A DNA stretch of 20,675 nucleotides, taken from NCBI GenBank assembly GCA_014379045.1, contig JACMMK010000123.1, forward strand, positions 1 through 20,675, in the 5' to 3' direction. Source of the stretch: Burkholderiales bacterium (GTDB lineage Bacteria; Pseudomonadota; Gammaproteobacteria; Burkholderiales; CAIKXV01). The notes under the pieces are model-generated. The model made no database searches, was not told the origin of the DNA, and worked only from the letters and a program-made list of their open reading frames with translations. Below, piece by piece: positions 1 to 8,388 of this stretch (position 1 is the first letter of the stretch; each line of letters begins with the position of its first letter). The translations under genes were made by a program, and so were the position numbers.

Positions 1-3000
1 TCGAAGGAAAGCTCGGCGGTCAGGCCAACGTGCCGGGCGCAGCCGGGACATGGAAAGACCTGACGGATAACGTTAATGGGCTGGCGGCTAACCTGACCAC
101 GCAGGTGCGCGCGATCGCCGAGGTGGCGACCGCGGTGACCCAGGGTGACCTGACGCGCTCGATCACCGTCGAGGCGCAGGGCGAGGTCGCGGCGCTGAAA
201 GACACGATCAACGAGATGATCCGCAACCTGAAGGACACGACGCAGAAGAACACCGAGCAGGACTGGCTCAAGACCAACCTCGCGAAGTTCAGCCGCATGC
301 TGCAAGGCCAGAAGGATCTGTTGACCGTGGGTCAGCTGATCCTGTCCGAGCTCGCGCCGGTGGTAGGCGCGCAGCAGGCCGAGTTCTACGTGTTGACCAG
401 TGTGGCCAACACGCCGAAGCTGAAGCTGTTCGCGAGCTACGCCTCGGGCGGACAGCGTTCGCATGGCAAGGAACTCGAACTCGGCGAGGGGCTGGTCGGC
501 CAGTGCGCGATCGAGAAATCGAAGATCCTGCTGACCAACGTGCCGAACAATGCGTTCCGCGTCGCGACCGGTCTCAGCGAAGGCGCCGCGCTCGACGTGC
601 TGGTGCTGCCGGTGGTGTTCGAGGACGAGGTGCGCGGCGTGCTCGAACTCGCATCGCTGCGGCGCTTCAACCCCGCCCACCAGGCCTTCCTCGATCAGTT
701 GACCGAGTCGATCGGCATCGTGATCAACACGATCTCGGCGAACATGCGCACCGAGGATCTGCTGACCCAGTCGCAGTCGCTCGCGCAGGAGTTGCAGAAC
801 CGCCAGCAGGAACTGCAGCAGACCAACGAAGAGCTCCAACAGAAGGCGCGCTTGCTGGTGCACCAGAATCAGGAGGTCGAGCGCAAGAACGAGGAGGTAG
901 AACAGGCGCGTCAGGCGCTCGAGGAGAAAGCAGAACAGCTTGCGCTGACCTCGAAGTACAAATCCGAGTTTCTGGCGAACATGTCGCACGAGCTGCGTAC
1001 GCCGCTCAACAGCCTGCTGATCCTCTCCGACCAGCTGTGCAAGAACACCGAAGGCAACCTCACCGGCAAACAGGTCGATTTCGCGAAGACGATCCACCTT
1101 TCGGGCAACGACCTGCTGATGCTGATCAACGACATCCTCGACCTGTCGAAGATCGAATCCGGTACGGTTGCGGTCGACGTCAGCGAGTTGCGCGTCGAAG
1201 ACCTGCAGCGCTCGGTCGATCGCAGCTTCCGGCACGTCGCTGAAGCCAAACACGTGGATTTCGACGTGAGGGTAGAGCCGGCGCTGCCCAAGACGATCGT
1301 CACCGACGTGAAGCGGCTGCAGCAGATCATCAAGAACCTGCTGTCCAACGCGTTCAAGTTCACCCATCAGGGATCGGTGTCGTTCTCGATGAACATCGTC
1401 GAGAGCGGCTGGTCGCGCGACAACGACGAATTGAACCGGGCGACCCAGGTATTCGCGTTCTCGGTCTCGGACACCGGCATCGGCATCTCCTCGGACAAGC
1501 AGCAGATCATCTTCGAGGCGTTCCAGCAGGCCGACGGTTCGACCTCGCGCAAGTACGGCGGCACCGGTCTGGGGCTGGCGATCAGTCGTGAACTCGCGCG
1601 TCTGCTGGGCGGTGAGATCCGTCTGATCAGCTCCCCCGGACAGGGCAGTACCTTCACGCTGTATCTGCCGCAGAGCTACAGTCCGTCGCGCAATACGCGC
1701 CATGGCCGCGGCGTCAACACGCTCCAGAATGACGTGCCGGCGCACGCCGAGCGTTCCAAGGCGCTCGAACTGCTGGCCGACCCGGTCGCGCGCTCCGGCG
1801 CGGCGTTGTCGAATGGACTGGATACCAGCCATGAAGCCGACGCACCGCTTGCACTCAATCTCGCCGATGACGATCGCAACGGCATCCTGGCCGGCGACAA
1901 GGTGCTGCTGATCGTCGAGAACGACCTCGCGTTCGCGCGCGTGCTGTTGCAGGCGGCGCGCCATAACGGCTTCAATGGGCTGGTCAGTGGCAGCGGCGCA
2001 GAGGCATTGGCGATGACGCGCGACTTCCATCCTGCAGTCATCACGCTCGACATCTTCCTACCCGACATGCAGGGCTGGCGAATCCTCGAGCGGCTCAAGG
2101 CCGATCTGTCGACACGGCACATTCCGGTGTGCGTGGTGTCGACCGACGATTCGCGTCAGCGCGCGCTCAACTCGGGTGCGGTCGGTTTCCTGGCCAAGCC
2201 GCTGCAATCGGCCGACCAGGTCGAACAGGCGCTCGCCGATCTCTACGAGTTCGCGAACCGGCGTGCGAAGACGCTGATGGTGATGATGGCGCCCACCCCG
2301 CTGCGGGATCGTTATCTCGCCTCGCTCGACACCACCACCGAAGTGATGCTTGCCGATACGGTTGAGGCGGCGCTGCAGCGGCTCGCTGGCGGCGCGATCG
2401 ATTGCCTGGTGACCGACGGCAGCATGGCGGGCTTCGGCCCCGAGGACGTGATCGAGCGGCTGGAATCGCAATCACTGGCGCGCCAGATGCCGATCGTGCT
2501 GTGCGACGGCGCCGACCCGGCCATCGCCGCGCGTTGGGAACGCGCGCATACGGCGTTCGCGGTGCGCAAGGCATCGACGGTCGAAAGCATGCTCGACGCG
2601 ACCGCGTTCTTCCTGCATCGGGGTCATGCCGCGATGTCGGAGGCCGAGCGCGACGCGGCGCAACGGCTGAGCGATGCCGATGGTGTTCTGCGCAACAAGA
2701 AGGTGCTGATCGTCGACGACGACATCCGCAACATCTTCGCGCTCGCCAGCGTGCTCGACGGTCAGGGCATGCAGATCGTTTCGGCCGAGAACGGCCGCGA
2801 CGCCATCCAGTTGGTGCAGTCCGACCCCGCCATCGATATCGTCCTGATGGACATCATGATGCCGGAGATGGACGGGATGGAGACGATGCGCCAGATGCGC
2901 CGGCTGCCGCGCGGCAAGGAGTTGCCGATCATCGCCGTGACGGCGAAGGCGATGAAGGGCGACCGCGAGAAATGCATTGCGGCCGGGGCTTGGGATTATC

Positions 3001-3074
3001 TGTCGAAGCCGGTGGATACGGCCTATCTGATGGTGGCGATGCGCGGCTGGCTGGGTGAACGGAACGATTCATGA
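1..3074 (+). CDS. Poly-HAMP hybrid sensor histidine kinase (HAMP-GAF-HisKA-HATPase-REC x3), 5' end outside window
   Basis: The frame is open from base 3, and the HAMP sequence already runs before the GTG at 30, so the gene begins upstream of the window. Numbering from that GTG as residue 1: HAMP repeat(s) about 1-75 (contains GTWKDLTDNVN and QVRAIAEVATAVTQGDL), GAF about 95-235, a Q/E-rich coiled coil about 240-310, HisKA with phospho-acceptor H320 (MSHELRTPL), and HATPase_c about 425-548 with N436/N440, D481-TGIG and GTGLGL. Three receivers follow. REC1 (625-740) has D674 and K723. REC2 (748-862) is degenerate and lacks the acidic pair. REC3 (890-1010) is canonical, with D896-D898, D941 and K993. 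The family senses a signal, autophosphorylates and passes phosphate to its own receivers. The missing N-terminus probably holds more HAMP repeats and perhaps membrane segments. The stop overlaps the next start as ATGA, which implies translational coupling. Confidence 0.93.
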   Translation, partial: EGKLGGQANVPGAAGTWKDLTDNVNGLAANLTTQVRAIAEVATAVTQGDLTRSITVEAQGEVAALKDTINEMIRNLKDTTQKNTEQDWLKTNLAKFSRMLQGQKDLLTVGQLILSELAPVVGAQQAEFYVLTSVANTPKLKLFASYASGGQRSHGKELELGEGLVGQCAIEKSKILLTNVPNNAFRVATGLSEGAALDVLVLPVVFEDEVRGVLELASLRRFNPAHQAFLDQLTESIGIVINTISANMRTEDLLTQSQSLAQELQNRQQELQQTNEELQQKARLLVHQNQEVERKNEEVEQARQALEEKAEQLALTSKYKSEFLANMSHELRTPLNSLLILSDQLCKNTEGNLTGKQVDFAKTIHLSGNDLLMLINDILDLSKIESGTVAVDVSELRVEDLQRSVDRSFRHVAEAKHVDFDVRVEPALPKTIVTDVKRLQQIIKNLLSNAFKFTHQGSVSFSMNIVESGWSRDNDELNRATQVFAFSVSDTGIGISSDKQQIIFEAFQQADGSTSRKYGGTGLGLAISRELARLLGGEIRLISSPGQGSTFTLYLPQSYSPSRNTRHGRGVNTLQNDVPAHAERSKALELLADPVARSGAALSNGLDTSHEADAPLALNLADDDRNGILAGDKVLLIVENDLAFARVLLQAARHNGFNGLVSGSGAEALAMTRDFHPAVITLDIFLPDMQGWRILERLKADLSTRHIPVCVVSTDDSRQRALNSGAVGFLAKPLQSADQVEQALADLYEFANRRAKTLMVMMAPTPLRDRYLASLDTTTEVMLADTVEAALQRLAGGAIDCLVTDGSMAGFGPEDVIERLESQSLARQMPIVLCDGADPAIAARWERAHTAFAVRKASTVESMLDATAFFLHRGHAAMSEAERDAAQRLSDADGVLRNKKVLIVDDDIRNIFALASVLDGQGMQIVSAENGRDAIQLVQSDPAIDIVLMDIMMPEMDGMETMRQMRRLPRGKELPIIAVTAKAMKGDREKCIAAGAWDYLSKPVDTAYLMVAMRGWLGERNDS

Positions 3075-5353
3075 GTCGCGCGCCCGAGGCTGCGGCGATG
3101 ACCCAACCTCCGGCGGTCGACGAGAGGGTGAACATCCTGATCGTCGACGACCTGCCGGAGAAGTTGCTGGTGTTCTCCACGGTACTCGAGGAACTCGGCC
3201 AGAATCTCGTGCTCGTACGCTCCGGCAGGGAAGCCTTGCGCGAGGTGCTGCAGCGGGAGTTCGCGGTCATCCTGCTCGACGTGAACATGCCCGACATCGA
3301 CGGCTTCGACACCGCCGAGATGATCCGCAAGTATCAACGCTCGGCGCACACGCCGATCATCTTCGTCACCTCGTTCGTCGACGAGATCCAGACTGCCCGG
3401 GGCTATTCGCTCGGCGCGGTCGACTACATCATGTCGCCGGTGGTGCCCGAGATCCTGCGCAGCAAGGTGAAGGTCTTCGTTTCGCTGTTCGCGCTGCAAC
3501 GGCAGATCACGCGCCAGGCCGACGCGCGCATCGAGGTCATGGCCGCCGAAGCTGCGCGGCGCGCGGCCGAGCAGAACGATCGACGTTCGGCATTTCTCTC
3601 GCAGGCAAGCCAGGTGCTGAACGCTTCGCTCGAGATGAAGGTGGGTGTCGAGCAGCTGGCGGAACTCCTCGTGCCGAGTCTGGCAACGATCGCAGTCGTG
3701 ATGCTGGTGGACGCGGACGGTGCGCCGACCGACAGGTCTGTCGCCACGGCACGTTCCGCCCCTGCAGGCGGGGGCGCGCAGCGCGTCGCGACACCGATCG
3801 CTGATCTGGCACCGACGGTGCAGTCGTTGTTGCATCGGGTGGTCGAGGAAAGGCAGCCGATCACGCTCGACGACGGCGAACGCAAGCAGCTCGACGCCGC
3901 GTCATTCGCGGTCGAGCGTGAAAGTGAGCCGCCGTTACGGTTCAGGTCGATCGTCGCGGTGCCGTTGCTGATCGGCGGCCGCGTGCTGGGGTCCCTGTTG
4001 GCCGGGGTCGCAGTAGACCGCTCGGATAGCGAGCGGCCGGTCGAGCTCGATCGCACGTTGCTGGAAGAGCTCGCCGGACGCGCCGCGACCGCGTTCGAAA
4101 ACGCCCGGCTGTATCGCAGCCTCCAAAGCGAAATTGTCGAGCGCCGCGCGGCAGAGGAAGAACTGCAGGCGGCGAACCAGCGCAAGGACGAATTTCTCGC
4201 AATGTTGTCGCATGAACTGCGCAACCCGCTGGCGCCGATCCGCACCGCGCTCGAGGTGATCCGTCGCCTGGCGCCGCCCGACCCCAAGTTCACCTGGGCG
4301 TCCGATGTCATGCACCGGCAGCTGCGTCAGGTGACGCGTCTCATCGAAGAGTTACTCGACGTCGCGCGCATCAGTCAGGGCAAGATCGTGCTCACGCGCG
4401 AGCCGGTCGAGCTGAATGCGGTGCTCGCACAGAGTGTCGAGACCGCACAGCCGTTCTTCGACGCCAAGGAGCAGACGCTGTCGGTCGCACTCGGCCCCAC
4501 ACAGGTCTGGTTGCAGGCGGACGCGGCGCGCCTGGCGCAGGTCGTGTCGAATCTTCTTCACAACGCGTCGAAATACAGCGGTAAAGCGACCCGTGTCGAA
4601 CTCACGTCGCGCCGGGAGACGAACGAGGCCGTCGTCGAGGTGCGCGATCACGGCATGGGAATCGACGCCGAACTGCTGCCGCGCATCTTCGATCTTTTTT
4701 CGCAGGGCTCGCGCGGACTCGACCGGACGCAGGGGGGATTGGGGGTCGGCCTGACGCTCGCGCGCAGGTTGGCAGAGATGCATGGCGGTCGCTTGGAAGC
4801 GTTCAGCGACGGGCCGGGCAAGGGCTCGAAGTTCGTTCTCTACCTCCCCTGCCTGGCGGTCGTGCCGTCAACCGAACCGGTTACCTCGGTATCCGCGGAG
4901 GTCGCGCGCGTGTCGACGCACCGGCGAATCCTGATCGTAGACGACAATCACGACGCGGCTATGAGCATCACCGTGCTGCTGCAACTGGCGGGATATGAGG
5001 TCCGCACCGCAGGCGACGGTGAACAGGCGCTGGCAAGCGTCGAGACTTTCGTGCCCGATGTCGTGATTCTAGACATCGGACTGCCGCTGATCGACGGCTA
5101 CGAGGTCGCGCGTCGGCTGCGACGGATGCCGGCAATGCGCGACACGGTATTGATCGCAGTGACCGGCTATGGGCAGAAAGAGGACCGTCGCGCGGCGAGC
5201 GACGCCGGTTTCGATTGCCACCTCGTCAAGCCCGCCGACCCGGCCACGCTGCTCGCGTGCATCAACGACTGCAGGACCGCATCGGCGCATCGGCCGTCGA
5301 TCGTCGCCCCCCCGGTCGAGGTCTCAGCTTTGTCGCGAAAGCAGAGCGCGTGA
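3071..5353 (+). CDS. Hybrid histidine kinase / response regulator, REC-GAF-HisKA-HATPase-REC
   Basis: 760 residues, starting at the ATG that overlaps the preceding kinase stop by 4 bases. An N-terminal receiver (20-140) has D26/D27 and phospho-acceptor D70. The position normally held by the conserved receiver lysine reads IMSPVVPE, so it is serine 122. A short coiled linker is followed by a GAF-like region (about 175-345), HisKA with H381 (MLSHELRNPLAPIRTALE), and HATPase_c with N494/N498, DHGMG 526-530 and GLGVGL 557-562. The C-terminal receiver (618-735) has D624/D625, D668 and K720. No membrane segment is seen, so it is probably cytoplasmic. The layout suggests it takes phosphate from, or is controlled by, the upstream poly-HAMP kinase through its N-terminal receiver and then signals through its own kinase core and C-terminal receiver. 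No DNA-binding output domain is present in either protein. Assignment of the domains is firm; signal and target are unknown. Confidence 0.93.
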   Translation: MSRAPEAAAMTQPPAVDERVNILIVDDLPEKLLVFSTVLEELGQNLVLVRSGREALREVLQREFAVILLDVNMPDIDGFDTAEMIRKYQRSAHTPIIFVTSFVDEIQTARGYSLGAVDYIMSPVVPEILRSKVKVFVSLFALQRQITRQADARIEVMAAEAARRAAEQNDRRSAFLSQASQVLNASLEMKVGVEQLAELLVPSLATIAVVMLVDADGAPTDRSVATARSAPAGGGAQRVATPIADLAPTVQSLLHRVVEERQPITLDDGERKQLDAASFAVERESEPPLRFRSIVAVPLLIGGRVLGSLLAGVAVDRSDSERPVELDRTLLEELAGRAATAFENARLYRSLQSEIVERRAAEEELQAANQRKDEFLAMLSHELRNPLAPIRTALEVIRRLAPPDPKFTWASDVMHRQLRQVTRLIEELLDVARISQGKIVLTREPVELNAVLAQSVETAQPFFDAKEQTLSVALGPTQVWLQADAARLAQVVSNLLHNASKYSGKATRVELTSRRETNEAVVEVRDHGMGIDAELLPRIFDLFSQGSRGLDRTQGGLGVGLTLARRLAEMHGGRLEAFSDGPGKGSKFVLYLPCLAVVPSTEPVTSVSAEVARVSTHRRILIVDDNHDAAMSITVLLQLAGYEVRTAGDGEQALASVETFVPDVVILDIGLPLIDGYEVARRLRRMPAMRDTVLIAVTGYGQKEDRRAASDAGFDCHLVKPADPATLLACINDCRTASAHRPSIVAPPVEVSALSRKQSA

Positions 5354-5378
5354 CGGTCGGGGGCGAAGCCGCTTGCGC

Positions 5379-5966
5379 ATGACACACGATTGCCTTCATG
5401 CGCACGCCCGGGGGCGCACGCGCGCTCCCCGCCCGTGGGTGCCGACTGCTTCGATTGCCGCCTTCGTCGTGGCAATGGTCATGGCCGGATGTGCCACGAC
5501 CGGACCGAGCCTCTCGACGCCCTCGTTTCGGGCCGACGAAGTCGCCTGGGCGAAAGGTCCGGGCAAGAACACGATTCGAGGCAGCGCGATCCTGCGCACG
5601 AACGGGGGCGAAACGCGCACATGCGCGGGCGCTGCGGTAGCCGTGATTCCCGACAGCGCATTCACCCGCGACCGCATGCAGAACCTCTACGGCGGCAGCG
5701 AGCGTGGAGTCAACGATCTGGCGTACGGCGCGGCAAGGAAGGTCGACCCGGCACCGCCGGAGTACGCGCGTACCGTGCGCCAGACGACGTGTGACATCAA
5801 GGGCAATTTTCTGATCGAAGGGGTGCCGGACGGCACCTGGTACGTGACCACCGCAGTCACCTGGTTCGCGCGTGGTAACGACCCCCTGACCCAGGTCGGC
5901 ACGGCGTTCATGCGGCGTATCGCCGTGTCCGGCGCCACTACCGTCACGATCGTGTTTGCACCCTGA
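5379..5966 (+). CDS. Putative outer-membrane or periplasmic lipoprotein with carboxypeptidase-regulatory-like fold
   Basis: 195 residues from the ATG at 5379, 25 bases after the kinase stop and on the same strand. An arginine-rich start precedes a hydrophobic stretch ending in a lipobox (VMAGC), so the protein is probably exported and lipid-anchored at that cysteine. An in-frame GTG 19 codons before the lipobox cysteine is an alternative start, because the ribosome site before 5379 is weak. The segment from about residue 130 (CDIKGNFLIEGVPDGTWYV) followed by a beta-strand-rich end resembles the transthyretin/carboxypeptidase-regulatory beta-sandwich found in many surface proteins. I do not recognise a named family. 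The frame runs further upstream to 5169, but that part lies inside the kinase gene and has shadow-like composition. Its place behind the kinases may mean co-transcription; a functional link is only a guess. Confidence 0.72.
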   Translation: MTHDCLHAHARGRTRAPRPWVPTASIAAFVVAMVMAGCATTGPSLSTPSFRADEVAWAKGPGKNTIRGSAILRTNGGETRTCAGAAVAVIPDSAFTRDRMQNLYGGSERGVNDLAYGAARKVDPAPPEYARTVRQTTCDIKGNFLIEGVPDGTWYVTTAVTWFARGNDPLTQVGTAFMRRIAVSGATTVTIVFAP

Positions 5967-6039
5967 ACGGGTCGTGGGGCGGGCGCGCGCTCAGGTGGAC
6001 TGTCCCGCTAGACACGTAGCATGGCGCCGGTCCAGCGCA

Positions 6040-6435
6040 CTAGCGAACGATCTGCTCGATCTGCATGAACAACAGATACGCCGACGCGACGATGATCGCG
6101 GTCAAGGTCATCGCCATCCCGAATACCCTGAACCGGTAGTCCTCGGGCGCTCGGCTCACCCCGACCGCATGCGACGCGCGGCCGGCCAGCAGGCACAGGC
6201 CGACCGCATGCACGGCGGCACTCGGCGCACCGTGAAGCTCAGCGAGGTAGATCAGGAGCAGGCTGAGCGGTACGTACTCGGCGAAGTTCGAGTGCACCCG
6301 CATCGCGCGCAGCATCTGCTCGTTGCCGGCGTCGCCGATCCCGATACGCAGGGTTCTGCGCAAGCGCAGCGTACGCACGCTGAGGTACACGAACATCCAG
6401 CCGAGCAATGCGGCATAGAGGGCGGTGGCGAGCAT
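6040..6435 (-). CDS. MAPEG-family membrane protein
   Basis: 131 residues with about four hydrophobic segments: near the N-terminus, around residues 55-65, 75-90 and 105-125. The motif set GNEQMLRAMRVHSNFAEYVP matches the MAPEG family (membrane-associated proteins in eicosanoid and glutathione metabolism), whose bacterial members are inner-membrane proteins of about 130 residues with largely unknown substrates. The length and the conserved R-x-H-x-N-x-x-E run are normal for the family. The start ATG is preceded by a weak GGGAA. The gene converges on the lipoprotein gene and is divergent from the VOC gene at 6645, with about 210 bases between them that could carry both promoters. A glutathione-dependent role is known only for some relatives. 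Confidence 0.85.
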   Translation of the reverse strand: MLATALYAALLGWMFVYLSVRTLRLRRTLRIGIGDAGNEQMLRAMRVHSNFAEYVPLSLLLIYLAELHGAPSAAVHAVGLCLLAGRASHAVGVSRAPEDYRFRVFGMAMTLTAIIVASAYLLFMQIEQIVR

Positions 6436-6644
6436 CTGTTCCCGTGCGGCCAGAGGGTTTCGATCGACCCGTGCGCGCGATCGGCACGACCAGCCCGGGC
6501 CGGCGGATTATGCTTTTCGACGATCACCGCATACACGACAACAATGCCGTCGAGCGTGCCGGGGCGCGTTCTTGCGGCGGTCGTGGCACGGCTCGCGCAT
6601 GGGCTCGATGGGTTCCGCAGTTCATCCAGTTCGAAAGGATCGAC

Positions 6645-6998
6645 ATGACCATCACGAACGCATTGGCAAGCGTCGCCGTCAAGAACCTGACCACGGCAGC
6701 TCAGTGGTACGAAAAGGTCCTGCGGCGCACGGGATCGAAACCGATGCCCGAACTGGTCGAGTGGGTGTTCGAGCGCGGCGGCTGTCTGCAGGTCTATCAG
6801 CTCCCCGAACGCGCCGGGTCGGGGTCGTTCACGTTGGCCGTGAGCGATCTCGACGAGGAGGTCGCGCATCTCGCGACGCTGGGTGTAGACACCAGTGCGC
6901 GCACCACGGGGGATAAAGTGAAGACATTGATGATCACCGATCCCGACGGCAATCACATCGCGTTTGAGGAGGCGAGCGATCCGACATTGGCCCGGTAA
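6645..6998 (+). CDS. VOC-superfamily protein (glyoxalase/bleomycin-resistance/dioxygenase fold)
   Basis: 117 residues. The ATG at 6645 is chosen because AAAGGA lies about 6 bases before it and because the match to the fold starts there; an upstream extension to 6408 is not needed. Two beta-alpha-beta-beta-beta halves are visible: an N-terminal strand ITNALASVAVKNL with the helix TTAAQWYEKVL, and a C-terminal strand with TDPDGNHIAFEEA. The glutamate near the end is the usual metal-ligand position in metal-binding members. The sequence has the right length for a single VOC domain. Substrate cannot be told: relatives include lyases, dioxygenases and drug-binding proteins. No clear operon partner; the next gene is convergent. 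Confidence 0.85.
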   Translation: MTITNALASVAVKNLTTAAQWYEKVLRRTGSKPMPELVEWVFERGGCLQVYQLPERAGSGSFTLAVSDLDEEVAHLATLGVDTSARTTGDKVKTLMITDPDGNHIAFEEASDPTLAR

Positions 6999-7081
6999 GA
7001 CGTCACGCAGTCAGAGGGCGGTGTAATGCGCACTCGGCTCTGTCCACCACCGGTACCCACAACCCCGAAAGAAAACCTCGA

Positions 7082-7309
7082 TCAGCGCCGACGCAAGCGC
7101 GCGATCGGGCCGTCGCGCCCGGTCAGCGCCCGCAGGACGAGCAGTCCGGTGAGCGCAAACCCGGCCAGTCTCCAGGTCGGCGATCGGCGCTGGAGCGCCC
7201 ACTGCAACACGGCCAATGACGTGCCGAACGTTGCCAGGTGTTCGCCGGGAATGCCTTCGCGCTGCGCGTCGAGTTCACGCACGTCGCGCAACGAATCCGT
7301 CCAACTCAT
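7082..7309 (-). CDS. Small putative membrane protein, function unknown
   Basis: 75 residues (begins MSWTDSLRDVREL). The start is fixed by a very good ribosome site, AGGAGG six bases before the ATG; the longer open frame to 7456 has no such support. The N-terminal half is charged and probably soluble, with one likely membrane-spanning stretch at about 48-62 (RLAGFALTGLLVLRALTG) and a basic tail (RLRRR) that would favour a cytoplasmic C-terminus. I do not recognise a family. It lies downstream of the SMR exporter on the same strand with 139 bases between, and a perfect 7-base inverted repeat sits just upstream, so it may have its own promoter. Confidence 0.6.
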   Translation of the reverse strand: MSWTDSLRDVRELDAQREGIPGEHLATFGTSLAVLQWALQRRSPTWRLAGFALTGLLVLRALTGRDGPIARLRRR

Positions 7310-7335
7310 GATGGCCTCCTTTCGATCACGGCGTC

Positions 7336-7355
7336 GCGCATGTAGAGTCATGCGC
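7336..7355. repeat. Perfect 7-bp inverted repeat, possible operator
   Basis: GCGCATG, a 6-base spacer TAGAGT, then CATGCGC. It lies 27 bases upstream of the start of the 75-residue protein. Dyads of this size and spacing are often dimeric repressor sites, but no regulator is identified and no clear -35/-10 pair could be fixed around it. Confidence 0.4.
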
Positions 7356-7421
7356 CCCCGTGCGTAGGCGCAACGGGTGTACCCGCAACGCTGCACACGC
7401 GGACATGCTTCCGCCCTGTAA

Positions 7422-7442
7422 CCCTGCCCGAACGCGGCAGGG
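7422..7442 (-). terminator. Hairpin after the SMR gene, possible weak terminator
   Basis: CCCTGCC and GGCAGGG form a 7-bp GC-rich stem around a 7-base loop, starting 6 bases past the end of the SMR exporter gene on the - strand. No T-run follows in the direction of transcription, so it may be an RNA-stabilising or partial-termination structure rather than a standard intrinsic terminator. Confidence 0.35.
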
Positions 7443-7448
7443 CCAACC

Positions 7449-7766
7449 TCAACCACCTGAAATCTTCAGACCCGTGATGCCCGCCACGATGGCGAGCGCC
7501 GACGCAATCTTCAAGACCGACATCGACTCTCCCAGCAGAAAGTAACCCAGGATGACCGTCCCGAGTGTACCGACCGCGGTCCAGATCGGGTACGCCACAC
7601 TGACCGGCAGTGTTTTCAACGCGAGCGTGAGGAAAGTGATTCCCCCGATCACGCCGCACACGGTGACGATCGTCGGAATCAACTTTGTAAAGCCTTCCGA
7701 ATACTTCATGCTCATCGCGAACATCACCTCGAACACGGCCGCCAGGCCGAGATAGATCCATTCCAT
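7449..7766 (-). CDS. Small multidrug resistance (SMR) family exporter
   Basis: 105 residues with four hydrophobic helices, the normal SMR length. Glutamate 13 in helix 1 (LAAVFEVMFAMSMKYSEGF) is the proton and cation-binding residue of the family, which works as an antiparallel dimer in the inner membrane and swaps protons for substrate. The segments LKTLPVSVAYPIWTAVGTLG and LLGES are typical. Features are mixed between the EmrE/Qac drug-exporter type and the SugE/Gdx guanidinium-exporter type, so I do not give a symbol. GGAAGGA lies about 8 bases before the ATG. It is 67 bases downstream of the monooxygenase-fold gene on the same strand and may be co-transcribed. I looked for a guanidine (mini-ykkC) riboswitch upstream and found no paired ACGR loops. 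Confidence 0.88.
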   Translation of the reverse strand: MEWIYLGLAAVFEVMFAMSMKYSEGFTKLIPTIVTVCGVIGGITFLTLALKTLPVSVAYPIWTAVGTLGTVILGYFLLGESMSVLKIASALAIVAGITGLKISGG

Positions 7767-7833
7767 TGTGTCGCATCCTTCCCGTCAGTCATTACGCTCG
7801 ACGAAGTCGCTGAGGCGCGCGCGAAAACTTCGC

Positions 7834-8178
7834 TCAGAGCAAGGCGGTGTTGGAATCCATCGGTGCCTCGAGCCGGTCATGGAATCCGTAGTCGCGCAGG
7901 CCTGCCATCACGCGAATGCGGTAGTCCTCGAACACCGCTTCGCGCCCGTCGTGCTGCCCCGCGCGATGGCAGGCTTCGTTGCGCCAGCGACTGATCGCCT
8001 GCTCGTCGCGCCAGTAACTGAGCGACAGGTACACGCCGGGGCGACTCAGACTCTCGAAGCGTTCGACCGAGATGAACCCGTCGATGCGTTCGAGCACCGG
8101 GCGCAGGGCCGCGGCGATCTCGAAATACCTTGGCGCACGCCCCGGCAACGGGATCACTTCGAAGATCACGGCCAGCAT
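7834..8178 (-). CDS. Antibiotic-biosynthesis-monooxygenase (ABM)-fold protein
   Basis: 114 residues. The start at 8178 is set by AGGAG six bases upstream; the longer frame to 8247 would begin inside this site. The first 95 residues show the ABM/dimeric alpha-beta-barrel pattern: strand MLAVIFEVIPLPG, a helix to VLERIDGFISVERFES, strand VYLSLSYWRDEQAISRW, and a helix to a final strand YRIRVMAGLRDYG. The family covers small cofactor-free monooxygenases and haem-degrading enzymes, but many members have no tested activity. The C-terminal 20 residues (HDRLEAPMDSNTALL) extend beyond the fold. It is first in a possible three-gene unit with the SMR exporter and the 75-residue protein. Confidence 0.82.
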   Translation of the reverse strand: MLAVIFEVIPLPGRAPRYFEIAAALRPVLERIDGFISVERFESLSRPGVYLSLSYWRDEQAISRWRNEACHRAGQHDGREAVFEDYRIRVMAGLRDYGFHDRLEAPMDSNTALL

Positions 8179-8388
8179 CTGTTGCTCCTTCGAAGAGCCA
8201 CGCAGGACTCGGAATGAAAACAGCGGTGGCCGGTTGGGACGATCCACGCCGCTTCCCGGACCTGCAACTGCACCGCAGATTCGGGGTGCCGTGTCGACGC
8301 GCGGGGTCCGCTGCGCGGTACGCGGGCACTGCTATCCTGCCACGTCCGTGCGATCCGCACACGCTTACCCATCCTGCCCTGTTCAACC

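Noticed and set aside
7767..7833. Guanidine riboswitch (mini-ykkC) before the SMR gene
   Set aside because: The two hairpins with ACGR loops are not present; only one chance ACGG is seen.
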